A DNA stretch of 64,000 nt from Marinobacter sp. ATCH36 (GTDB taxonomy: Bacteria; Pseudomonadota; Gammaproteobacteria; Pseudomonadales; Oleiphilaceae), in contig NZ_JAMJPL010000006.1 of the NCBI RefSeq assembly GCF_023555055.1, positions 160,143-224,142 of the forward strand, in the 5' to 3' direction. Every line of letters starts with the position of its first letter. Within the stretch, counting starts at the first letter, position 1. Position numbers and translations under genes: made by a program. This document shows, piece by piece, positions 17,192 through 26,887 of this stretch. The notes under the pieces are model-generated. The model was not told where the DNA came from. It did no database searches and saw nothing but the letters and a program-made list of their open reading frames with translations.

Positions 17192-18967
17192 TCACGCCGC
17201 CCAGTGGTCGTCCTCGAAGGCCATGAGGGAGTCCTTGCCGCTCTCGATGTCCTGCTGCAGCCACTGGATCTCCGGCAGCAACTTCTCGAAATAGAAGCGG
17301 GCTGAAACCAGTTTGCCTTCCAGCAGAGGCGTGTTGCCCTCGCCGGCATCCAGTTGCTTCTGCGCTACGCCAGCCATGCGCGACCAGAGGTAAGCGATGA
17401 CGGTCAGGGCCATCAGACGCAGGTATGGCGTTGCTGCCGCACCGGCCTGCTCCGGATCTTTAGGGGCATTGCTGGCGATCCACAGTGTGGCAGACTCCAG
17501 TGACTTGATGGCGCCCTTCAACTCCTCCCGGTGCGGGGCCTCCGGATTCTCCTTGAGGTAGGTGGTGAGCTCGGAGAACAGGGTGCGGACCAGTTGACCA
17601 CCCTTGAGGCTGAGTTTGCGACCCACCAGGTCCATTGCCTGTATGCCGTTGGTTCCCTCATAGATGCGGGCGATGCGGCCATCCCGCACCAGTTGCTCCA
17701 GCGGCCAGTCGGTGGTGAAGCCGGAACCGCCCAGTACCTGCAGGCCGGTGTTGGCGTTGTTGAACCCTTCGTCGGTGAGGAAGGATTTCACCACCGGGGT
17801 CAGCAGCTGCACCAGATCGTCCGCGGATTCACGAACAGACTCATCGCCGTGGGCAACAGACAGGTCCAGTTTGTGTCCGGTGAACAGAGCCAGAGCACGC
17901 ATGCCTTCATTCAGCACCTTCTGTCGCATCAGCATTCGGCGAACATCCGGGTGCACGATGATCGGGTCTGCCGGGCCGTTGGGGTTCTTGGCGCCGCTCA
18001 GGGAGCGGCTCTGCAGGCGCTCGCGGGCAAAACCGAGGCTTTCCTGGTAGGCCATCTCGGCCAAGCCCAGGCCTTGCATGCCAACCATCAGACGGGCCTC
18101 GTTCATCATGGTGAACATGGCACGCATGCCGTCATTGGGCTCGCCCACCAGCCAGCCTTTGGCACCCTCGAAGTTCATCACGCAAGTGGCGGAACCCTTG
18201 ATGCCCATCTTGTGTTCGAGGCCGCCACAGTAAGCCGGGTTGCGATCGCCGGAATCCGGCAGCACCTTGGGCACGACGAACAGGGAAATACCCTTGGTGG
18301 TGTCCGGTGCGCCGGGAAGCTTGGCAAGTACCAGATGCACAATGTTGTCCACCAGATCGTGTTCGCCACCGGTAATCCAGATTTTGGTACCTTCAATGGC
18401 GTAGGAACCGTCATCATTGGGGGTTGCGCGGGTGCGGATCATGCCGAGGTCGGTGCCACACTGCGGCTCCGTCAGGCACATGGTGCCGGTCCATTCGCCA
18501 GAGATCAGTTTTTCCAGGTAAGTATCTTTCAGCTCGTCAGAACCGTGGGCATACAGGGCGCTGATGGCTCCGTGGGTCAGGCCCGGGTACATACCGAGAG
18601 ACAGATTGGTGGAGCAGACCATCTCGTCTACCACGAACTTGAGGGTATGGGGCAGGCCCTGGCCACCGTATTGTAACGGTGCGTCGAGTGCCGTCCAGCC
18701 GCCTTCGACGAACTTGGTGTAGGCCTCGCGGAATCCGTCCGGTGTGGTAACGTCGTGGGTCTCAGGATTGTATTGGCACCCCTGGCGGTCGCCGGCCTGG
18801 TTGGTGGGCTGGATTACTTCCGCCGCCAGTTTACCGGCTTCGTCGATCACCGCCGAAATCAGGTCGGGAGTGGCGTCCGTGTATTTTTCCAGCTCGTGGA
18901 GCCTGTCCGCGCCAAGGACATCAAACAGCAAAAAGCGAAGGTCGTTCGCCGGGGCCTGATATTGCAT
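17192..18967 (-). CDS. Acyl-CoA dehydrogenase, long form with C-terminal extension
   Basis: 591 residues. An N-terminal helical domain, a middle FAD-binding beta domain (MCLTEPQCGTDLGMIRTRA, KIWITGGEH) and C-terminal four-helix domain are all present. The catalytic glutamate lies in RIYEGTNGIQAMD. An additional ~110-residue C-terminal domain places it with the ~590-600 residue family that includes DmdC (3-methylmercaptopropionyl-CoA dehydrogenase) and FadE-like enzymes. It oxidises an acyl-CoA to enoyl-CoA, passing electrons to ETF. The ATG has a GGAGAG ribosome site. It is a single-gene unit with its own terminator. DMSP use is possible but not demonstrated. Confidence 0.92.
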   Translation of the reverse strand: MQYQAPANDLRFLLFDVLGADRLHELEKYTDATPDLISAVIDEAGKLAAEVIQPTNQAGDRQGCQYNPETHDVTTPDGFREAYTKFVEGGWTALDAPLQYGGQGLPHTLKFVVDEMVCSTNLSLGMYPGLTHGAISALYAHGSDELKDTYLEKLISGEWTGTMCLTEPQCGTDLGMIRTRATPNDDGSYAIEGTKIWITGGEHDLVDNIVHLVLAKLPGAPDTTKGISLFVVPKVLPDSGDRNPAYCGGLEHKMGIKGSATCVMNFEGAKGWLVGEPNDGMRAMFTMMNEARLMVGMQGLGLAEMAYQESLGFARERLQSRSLSGAKNPNGPADPIIVHPDVRRMLMRQKVLNEGMRALALFTGHKLDLSVAHGDESVRESADDLVQLLTPVVKSFLTDEGFNNANTGLQVLGGSGFTTDWPLEQLVRDGRIARIYEGTNGIQAMDLVGRKLSLKGGQLVRTLFSELTTYLKENPEAPHREELKGAIKSLESATLWIASNAPKDPEQAGAAATPYLRLMALTVIAYLWSRMAGVAQKQLDAGEGNTPLLEGKLVSARFYFEKLLPEIQWLQQDIESGKDSLMAFEDDHWAA

Positions 18968-19128
18968 GGAATTCTCTCCTCAATGCAGGTAATTGTGTCA
19001 ACGCTACTATTCATACGCCCGTTTTAATCTCTGGTTCACTCTGGCGGTCGGTCTGAAGCTGAAAATATTCGTACCAATTCAGCGGGGCCATCAAATTCAC
19101 GGGCAGGCCCTAGATGCCGGGAGGTTCT

Positions 19129-19872
19129 ATGAAGCAGGTGTTGATTGCCGGGATGTCCGGGGCTATTGGCCTCGCACTGGCCAGGCGACTGTTGGAACAG
19201 GATTCAGAGTTATCCGTGGTCGGGCTGTGTCGTGACCCGTCGTCGGTTGCTTTGAGTCAGGAGCAGGTAAGTCGGGTCACACTGATTCCGTGGGATGCGA
19301 CCCAAAACGGAAGTGCCCTGGATGTGGTCGAAAAGCTCAAGGCAGTCCTGCCACCGGAGGCAGGGCTGGACACGATGATCTACGCGGCCGGGATACTTCA
19401 TGGTCCGGGCATGACTCCAGAGAAGCGACTGGAAGACCTGGATGCGAAGGCTTTTGCCCATGCGTTTGCAGTGAATGCTACCGGCTTCGCGATGCTGGTT
19501 CAGGCCATCTCCCCCTGGCTTCGTCACCGTGGCTTCAAGCGCATACTGGCTGTTTCTGCCAAGGTCGGGTCTATTACCGATAATGGATTTGGAGGCTGGT
19601 ATGCCTACCGAAGCTCAAAGGCAGCGCTGAACATGCTGGTACGCAACCTGTCTATTGAATTGCCCAGAAAATACCATCCACTGGCCTGTGTAGCCGTGCA
19701 TCCCGGAACTACACTGTCGCCATTGAGCGAGCCTTTTACCCGCTCATTGGCGCAACTTCAGGTGCACCAACCCGAGGAGACGGCGGACAATATCCTGCGT
19801 GTGGTAACGGGTTTGACCGAAAAGGATAACGGAACCTTTCTGAGCTGGGATGGCTCCGTTATTCCCTGGTAA
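19129..19872 (+). CDS. SDR family oxidoreductase, C-factor-like
   Basis: 247 residues. The start is ATG 19129 because the GGGAGG ribosome site overlaps a spurious upstream ATG. A short-chain dehydrogenase fold is evident: cofactor-binding GMSGAIGLALARRL, a catalytic tyrosine-lysine pair YAYRSSKAALNM, and a preceding serine (AVSAKVGS). It resembles CsgA/C-factor-type SDRs of proteobacteria. It is convergent with the anti-sigma gene, from which it is separated by 28 bases. The substrate is unknown. Confidence 0.85.
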   Translation: MKQVLIAGMSGAIGLALARRLLEQDSELSVVGLCRDPSSVALSQEQVSRVTLIPWDATQNGSALDVVEKLKAVLPPEAGLDTMIYAAGILHGPGMTPEKRLEDLDAKAFAHAFAVNATGFAMLVQAISPWLRHRGFKRILAVSAKVGSITDNGFGGWYAYRSSKAALNMLVRNLSIELPRKYHPLACVAVHPGTTLSPLSEPFTRSLAQLQVHQPEETADNILRVVTGLTEKDNGTFLSWDGSVIPW

Positions 19873-19900
19873 CCGGAAACGGCTGGGGCGGCAAACCGTC

Positions 19901-20545
19901 TCAGCGTATGAAAGGATTCAGTAACCGGGTGAAGGTGCCGGTGAGTTTTACGGGTGCGCTCAGTACCGACAGGGTGATGCAGTCTTCGCAACCGACGGCA
20001 ACAGGCTTGTGCTCATCTTCCTGGTTGAGAACGACAAAATCCCATTGGTTGAACACGCCTTTCTGATCAGCAAACGCACCCTGAAGCACGATGGTTGTCT
20101 CGTCGCCACGGTGGGTGTGGGCAGGGGCCTTACCACCAGCCGCCAACTTCTGCAGCACAACCTGTTCGCTCTGGCCCGGGAATCGTTCGCTGATATCCAG
20201 CACACTGACATCGCCCAGCTGACGTTTCCAGGGCAGGTCGTTCAGGTTATCACCCAACAACTTCTGCAGCGGGCTCTTACGCTTGGCCTGCGAGCTGATG
20301 TACTGCTCGGTCATATCCGGCTCGCTGTCAATGCGCGACAGGATGGAATCGAACATGTCAGAGGAAACACCCACCTGGGGCTGGCTTTCCATCATCACAG
20401 CACCCAGGCTGTCGAGCGTGTCAACGCGGCTGCGACAGTGAGAGCACTGGTCCAGATGAAGGCGAATACACAACGCGTGGGGCTCACTGAGATTGCCCGC
20501 ACTGTATTCCATCAGGGTTAATGTGTCTGGATGATGCCGTGTCAT
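19901..20545 (-). CDS. chrR: ChrR-type anti-sigma factor (zinc ASD plus cupin domain)
   Basis: 214 residues. The N-terminal anti-sigma domain has the zinc ligands His5 and H-x3-C-x2-C (LHLDQCSHC). The C-terminal cupin carries HTHRGDETTIV and a later histidine (EDEHKPVA). This is the domain pair of Rhodobacter ChrR, which holds its sigma factor inactive until singlet oxygen or related oxidants trigger release. Start and stop overlap by four bases with the upstream sigma gene, ensuring coupled synthesis. Family function is established; the signal in this organism is inferred. Confidence 0.92.
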   Translation of the reverse strand: MTRHHPDTLTLMEYSAGNLSEPHALCIRLHLDQCSHCRSRVDTLDSLGAVMMESQPQVGVSSDMFDSILSRIDSEPDMTEQYISSQAKRKSPLQKLLGDNLNDLPWKRQLGDVSVLDISERFPGQSEQVVLQKLAAGGKAPAHTHRGDETTIVLQGAFADQKGVFNQWDFVVLNQEDEHKPVAVGCEDCITLSVLSAPVKLTGTFTRLLNPFIR

Positions 20546-21189
20546 ACGTTCTGATCCTGCAGAATCACTTTCAGTTTGTTCAATGCCAGGCGGACCCGAC
20601 TTTTAACGGTGCCCAGCGGAATATTAAGCTCGTCGGCCACCATCTGGTGCGACTTGCTTTCCATGTATACCTTAGCAATAACGGTAATCTGTTCTTCCGG
20701 GAGGTGGCTGAGAGATTCCCTGACCCGTCGCTCTGACATCAGGCGGTGCAGCGATGTAACCGGCTCATCCTCGTTTTCACCGGGAATCTGCCACAGATCT
20801 TCGGTTTCGACCGGCATCTCTGCGCTGGTGCGCTTCATCTTGCGCAACATATCAATGCGTTGGTTGCGGGCGATGGTAAAAATCCAGGTGGATGCGGCGG
20901 CCTTGCGCCAGTCGTAGAGACACGAGCGGCGCCAGATCGATACAAAGACCTCCTGGACCAGCTCTTCGGCATGACTCGCCAGGCCGTTAGCCATGGCGTA
21001 GTACTTGATTTGCGGGCCAAAATGTTCGAACAGAGCATGGTAGGCCTGGCGGTCTTGGTTCTTTCCCACCTTTTCCAGCATCTGGCTCCAGGGATCCTTG
21101 CGGCCCTCGGCCCGTGCCGGTTTCTGATCCAGTGTGGTCACCGGACGCTCCTTGACTGTTGCATGATTTGAAATTGTTCTATTCATCAT
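20542..21189 (-). CDS. rpoE: ECF RNA polymerase sigma factor, RpoE/ECF11-like
   Basis: About 215 residues (ATG 21189; a GTG at 21198 is also possible). Sigma region 2 includes HAEELVQEVFVSIWRR and WIFTIARNQRIDMLR. Region 4 includes LPEEQITVIAKVYMESKSHQMVADELNIPLGTVK, quoted here in two parts in effect: LPEEQITVIAKV and IPLGTVKSRVRLAL. Its pairing with ChrR and the ECF11-type promoter just upstream indicate the photooxidative-stress sigma factor group, not the RseA-controlled envelope-stress RpoE of enterobacteria. Expected to be autoregulated. Confidence 0.92.
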   Translation of the reverse strand: MMNRTISNHATVKERPVTTLDQKPARAEGRKDPWSQMLEKVGKNQDRQAYHALFEHFGPQIKYYAMANGLASHAEELVQEVFVSIWRRSCLYDWRKAAASTWIFTIARNQRIDMLRKMKRTSAEMPVETEDLWQIPGENEDEPVTSLHRLMSERRVRESLSHLPEEQITVIAKVYMESKSHQMVADELNIPLGTVKSRVRLALNKLKVILQDQNV

Positions 21190-21226
21190 TCTATGCACTC
21201 GCCCCGAGTTTGTCAGTGTGTATATC

Positions 21227-21252
21227 TACGGGGCAGAGAGACAGCCGGATCA
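21227..21252 (-). promoter_or_regulatory. ECF11-type promoter of the sigma/anti-sigma operon
   Basis: On the minus strand TGATCC is followed after exactly 16 bases by CGTA, matching the known Rhodobacter RpoE (ECF11) -35/-10 consensus. It ends about 30 bases upstream of the sigma-factor start, as expected for autoregulation. Confidence 0.8.
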
Positions 21253-21300
21253 GCCTGGGGCAGTTTTTTGTGGCTTATTTTTTCGCTTTCCGGTCTCTGT

Positions 21301-23211
<1,911 letters not shown>

Positions 23212-23409
23212 TGGACTGTCCTGTGCCGAATCCGGAACCGGCATGGTGCCGGCGTATGGCGCTCATTGTATGGATTCCAATGGTCTGCTGAAAGAACTGC
23301 GCGGGAAAATCCGGCCCCCGACGCGATGATAGTCCTTTAGGTGTGCGAACTCCCCACCTACAATACCTCCAATACGAACAGGCCCCACAAGTAAATCCGG
23401 AGAGACGAA

Positions 23410-24291
23410 ATGACTGCACTGAACGACGGCTGGTTTACCGAAGTATTCCAGGACCAGGGAACTGCATTTTCCCTGCAGGTGAAGAAAAAACTGCACGAAG
23501 AGCAGACCGAGTTCCAGAAACTGGAAATCTGGGAAACGGAAACCTTCGGCAACCTGATGGTATTGGACGGCTGCGTGATGCTCACCAGTCGCGACAACTT
23601 CCTCTATCACGAAATGATGACTCACCCGGCCCTGTTTACCCATAGGGATCCGAAGAAAGTTGTCATCGTCGGCGGTGGTGACTGTGGAACCCTGAAGGAA
23701 GTCCTCAAACATCCGGGCGTGGAAGAAGCCTGGCAGGTCGAAATCGACGAGCGCGTCACCCGTAACTCCGAACAGTACTTTCCTGAACTGTGTGAATCCA
23801 ATACCGATCCCCGCGCCAACTTCTTCTTCGGCGACGGCATCCAGTGGGTACGCGACGCCGTGCCCGAAAGCCTCGATGTCATCATCATCGACAGCACCGA
23901 CCCGGTCGGCCCCGCCGAAGGCCTGTTCGCCCTCGACTTCTACCGCGACTGCATGATCGCCCTGCGCGACGGCGGCATCATTGTCCAGCAGAGCGAATCA
24001 CCGCTGCTGCACACCAACACCATCATCAAGACCATCCACGACGACATGAAAAAGGCCGGCTTCGACCACGTCCGCACCTTGCCGTTCCCGCAACCGGTCT
24101 ACCCCACCGGCTGGTGGAGCTGCACCATGGCAGGCAAGGAAAAGCCGGTGGTGTATTTCCGCGAAGAAGACGCCGACCAGCGTCCCTTTGTGACCCGTTA
24201 CTACAACGCCGATATCCACCGTGGGGCTTTGGCGATGCCGCAGTTCATGGTGGATGCGTTGGAGGATAAGGTAATGTCAGACGAGGGCTAG
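23410..24291 (+). CDS. speE: Spermidine synthase
   Basis: 293 residues; CCGGAGAG ribosome site before the ATG. Aminopropyltransferase motifs: the N-terminal beta domain (DGWFTEVFQDQ), VGGGDCGTLKEVLKH for decarboxylated SAM binding, and the catalytic IIDSTDPVGPAEGLF. Transfers an aminopropyl group from decarboxylated SAM to putrescine. The second half shows unusually C-rich third codon positions, but the protein is intact. Confidence 0.96.
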   Translation: MTALNDGWFTEVFQDQGTAFSLQVKKKLHEEQTEFQKLEIWETETFGNLMVLDGCVMLTSRDNFLYHEMMTHPALFTHRDPKKVVIVGGGDCGTLKEVLKHPGVEEAWQVEIDERVTRNSEQYFPELCESNTDPRANFFFGDGIQWVRDAVPESLDVIIIDSTDPVGPAEGLFALDFYRDCMIALRDGGIIVQQSESPLLHTNTIIKTIHDDMKKAGFDHVRTLPFPQPVYPTGWWSCTMAGKEKPVVYFREEDADQRPFVTRYYNADIHRGALAMPQFMVDALEDKVMSDEG

Positions 24292-24306
24292 TCCCTGGCT
24301 GGCGGA

Positions 24307-24412
24307 GGAGGTGGGAGGCCGCCTTTCCGGGATCGTCAAAAACAGGGATGTTTTTGTCGAGCGTACATGGACGTATTCACCGCGTATCCCGGAAAGGGGA
24401 CCTGCCACCTCC
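24307..24412 (+). repeat. Structured repeat, copy A (nested hairpins with conserved core)
   Basis: Nested inverted repeats: outer GGAGGTGG (24307-24314) with CCACCTCC (24405-24412); middle CCTTTCCGGGAT (24322-24333) with ATCCCGGAAAGG (24386-24397); inner CAAAAAC / GTTTTTG around loop AGGGAT (24337-24356). The segment 24358-24385, starting CGAGCGTACATGG, matches 25 of 28 bases of copy B at 63447-63474 (other strand), although the flanking arms differ in sequence. It lies between speE and the amtB terminator. Confidence 0.8.
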
Positions 24413-24447
24413 GGCATACTCCCAAGCTGTTAACTGCAGACCCCAAT

Positions 24448-24478
24448 AAAAAAGGGGCACCCGCAGGCGCCCCCTTTT
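24448..24478. terminator. Terminator between speE and amtB, probably bidirectional
   Basis: The stem GGGGC-A-CC / GG-C-GCCCC with one mismatch is flanked by an A tract on the left and TTTT on the right, so it can act for amtB (minus) and speE (plus). Confidence 0.75.
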
Positions 24479-24499
24479 CAGATCCAGTGTCAGCCAATA

Positions 24500-25780
24500 T
24501 TACTTGCTGCTGACAAACTCCGGATAGGCCTCCATACCACACTCGGACAGATCCACACCTTCGTACTCTTCCTCTTCGGTAACCCGGATACCCATAACCG
24601 CCTTGAGGATGCCCCAGACAATCAGGCTGGTTACGAAAACCCAGATGAAGATGGTAAGCATGCCGACCAGCTGGCCCATAAAGGTTGCGTCTGCGTCGGA
24701 CAGGAGAACCGCGAAGATACCCCAGATACCAACCACACCGTGCACCGAGATAGCACCAACCGGATCATCGATGCGAATCTTGTCCAGAGTCACGATCGAG
24801 AACACCACGATGATACCGCCGATGGCGCCGATGATGGCTGCCAGTAGGGGCGACGGGTCAGCAGGCTCAGCCGTGATGGCCACCAGGCCAGCCAGCGCGC
24901 CGTTCAGGGCCATCGTCAGGTCAGCTTTGCCAAACATGATGCGGCCGACGATCAGGGCTGCAATGAGACCACCGGAAGCGGCCGCATTGGTGTTCAGGAA
25001 CACGTTGGCTACCTCGTTGGCAACACCAATACCACCCAGCTTCAGGGTAGAACCGCCGTTGAAGCCGAACCAGCCCATCCACAGAATGAACATGCCGAGG
25101 GTAGCCAGGGGCAGGTTTGCACCCGGGAATGCCTTGATCTGACCGTCTGCACCGTACTTTCCTTTACGGGCGCCCAGCAGAATAACGCCTGCCAAGGCAG
25201 CTGCCGCACCAGCCATGTGCACAATGCCGGAACCGGCGTAGTCGCTGTAGTTAAGCTCGTACATGCCGAAAACCGCGTCGCCGTTCCAGGTCCAGGCACC
25301 CTGCATCGGGTAGATGAAGCCACACATGACAACAGCAAATGCCAGGAAGGCCCAGAGCTTCATACGCTCAGCCACGGCACCAGAGACAATCGACATGGCA
25401 GTTGCAACGAACACCACCTGGAAGAAGAAGTCGGAAGCACCGGCGTATTCGCCCATCTCGCCGAAGCCAGCTTCGTTGGAGGCAGCGAGAACGCCGGCAA
25501 TGGCCGCGTCATCCATTTGTGCAACCGTGGTAACACCGCTGAGGAAGAGGCCGCCGCCATACATGATGTCGTAACCGCAGATCAGGTACATGGTACAGGC
25601 CACGGCAAACAGGGAGACGTTCTTGGTCAGGATTTCGGTGGTGTTCTTGGCACGCACCAGACCTGCTTCGAGCATCGAGAAGCCCGCGGCCATCCACATG
25701 ACCAGGGCACCGCAAATCAGGAAGTAGAAGGTATCCAGTGCATACTGGAGTTCAAAAATATGATTAAGATTGCTTTCCAT
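24500..25780 (-). CDS. amtB: Ammonium transporter
   Basis: 426 residues, 11 predicted membrane helices. Hallmarks: the N-terminal FSMLEAGLVRAKNTTEILTKN region, the first pore histidine in GSGIVHMAGA, the second in GAISVHGVVGIWG, and a short cytoplasmic tail. Conducts ammonium across the inner membrane and is blocked by GlnK. The ATG has a GGAGG site. It follows glnK after 71 bases in the same direction, forming the standard glnK-amtB operon. Confidence 0.96.
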   Translation of the reverse strand: MESNLNHIFELQYALDTFYFLICGALVMWMAAGFSMLEAGLVRAKNTTEILTKNVSLFAVACTMYLICGYDIMYGGGLFLSGVTTVAQMDDAAIAGVLAASNEAGFGEMGEYAGASDFFFQVVFVATAMSIVSGAVAERMKLWAFLAFAVVMCGFIYPMQGAWTWNGDAVFGMYELNYSDYAGSGIVHMAGAAAALAGVILLGARKGKYGADGQIKAFPGANLPLATLGMFILWMGWFGFNGGSTLKLGGIGVANEVANVFLNTNAAASGGLIAALIVGRIMFGKADLTMALNGALAGLVAITAEPADPSPLLAAIIGAIGGIIVVFSIVTLDKIRIDDPVGAISVHGVVGIWGIFAVLLSDADATFMGQLVGMLTIFIWVFVTSLIVWGILKAVMGIRVTEEEEYEGVDLSECGMEAYPEFVSSK

Positions 25781-25851
25781 GTGAAGCCCTCCGCACGAGG
25801 CTTTTCAAGTTATAAGTTTTTGCGTTGGCTGTCTGATTGATCAGGCTGTGA

Positions 25852-26214
<363 letters not shown>

Positions 26215-26266
26215 TCAACATATGGAACTCATCGGCCCGTTGTTGAGCTCGGGATGCTGCCACCTC

Positions 26267-26281
26267 GCACACCAATTGTGC
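26267..26281. promoter_or_regulatory. NtrC-like palindrome near glnK
   Basis: GCAC-N7-GTGC, the core spacing of NtrC sites, lies just downstream of the predicted transcription start in the glnK leader. It could act as a governor-type site that tempers activation. Confidence 0.45.
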
Positions 26282-26301
26282 GGATTGCGTACAAGGCTTT
26301 T

Positions 26302-26317
26302 AGCATCGTGTGTGCCA
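26302..26317 (-). promoter_or_regulatory. Sigma-54 promoter of glnK-amtB
   Basis: On the minus strand TTGGCAC followed by ACACGA and TGCT gives the -24 GG and -12 GC dinucleotides separated by exactly ten bases, close to the TGGCAC-N5-TTGCA consensus. Transcription would start near 26291, leaving a ~100-base leader before glnK. Confidence 0.75.
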
Positions 26318-26358
26318 ACGCAAAAAAATATATTTATATCAATATCTTAAGTACATGC

Positions 26359-26428
26359 TGATCCAAAATGGACCGCCATGATGCACCAATTTGGGGCCTG
26401 ACTGTCTAAAGCGAACCAAAATGATGCA
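26359..26428 (-). promoter_or_regulatory. Tandem NtrC-like enhancer boxes upstream of glnK
   Basis: Three boxes resemble the NtrC consensus TGCACCAAAATGGTGCA: TGATCCAAAATGGACC (26359), TGCACCAATTTGGGGCC (26382) and a site ending ACCAAAATGATGCA (26428). Their centres lie about 75, 99 and 129 bases upstream of the predicted start, a normal enhancer distance. Confidence 0.65.
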
Positions 26429-26573
26429 CAAGACAGGGGCAGGCACTACAAGGTTGCCACAGTCGCATTATACTGCCGATACCGTACAGTATGGCAAAGC
26501 AGGCAATGTGTTACACTTCTGACTTTGGCACCGGTATCAGATCCGGACAGAGTTCGAGCCAGTGAGGTGATTT

Positions 26574-26828
26574 GTGAAAGGTCCGCAGGATTTCTTTACC
26601 CAACTCCAGGGCCAGTTTGGCCAGTTTGTTCCAGACATGGCCCGTGCCGCCCGAGAGGATTTCGAGGCCCAGGCCCGGGCAACGGTAATGACCGTACTAT
26701 CGCGCCTTGAGCTGGTGACTCGTGAAGAGTTTGATGCTCAGCAGGCGGTACTGATGAAAACCCGGGAGAAAGTCGAGGCGCTCGAAAAGCGCGTGGCCGA
26801 GCTGGAACGGCAATCCCCGAACAGCTGA
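26574..26828 (+). CDS. ubiK: Ubiquinone biosynthesis accessory factor UbiK
   Basis: 84 residues, GTG start with GAGGTG ribosome site. The N-terminal part (GPQDFFTQLQGQFGQF) and the membrane-associating middle lead into a C-terminal trimeric coiled coil (VLMKTREKVEALEKRVAELE), the layout of the YqiC/UbiK family. It supports the UbiJ-containing Ubi complex in making coenzyme Q under air. It is followed after 59 bases by yifB on the same strand, as in Pseudomonas. Confidence 0.9.
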   Translation: MKGPQDFFTQLQGQFGQFVPDMARAAREDFEAQARATVMTVLSRLELVTREEFDAQQAVLMKTREKVEALEKRVAELERQSPNS

Positions 26829-26887
26829 CTGGCAGGAAGCCCGTCAAGCGGCTGAGCCGCTGATACCCGTCACCATGGAAGGTTTTT

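Noticed and set aside
17531..18676. Plus-strand open frame of about 381 codons
   Set aside because: It is antisense to the acyl-CoA dehydrogenase; open only because of high third-position GC.
23844..24269. Plus-strand frame rich in Arg/His/Pro inside speE
   Set aside because: Same strand but shifted frame of the intact spermidine synthase gene; composition is an artefact of C-rich codons.
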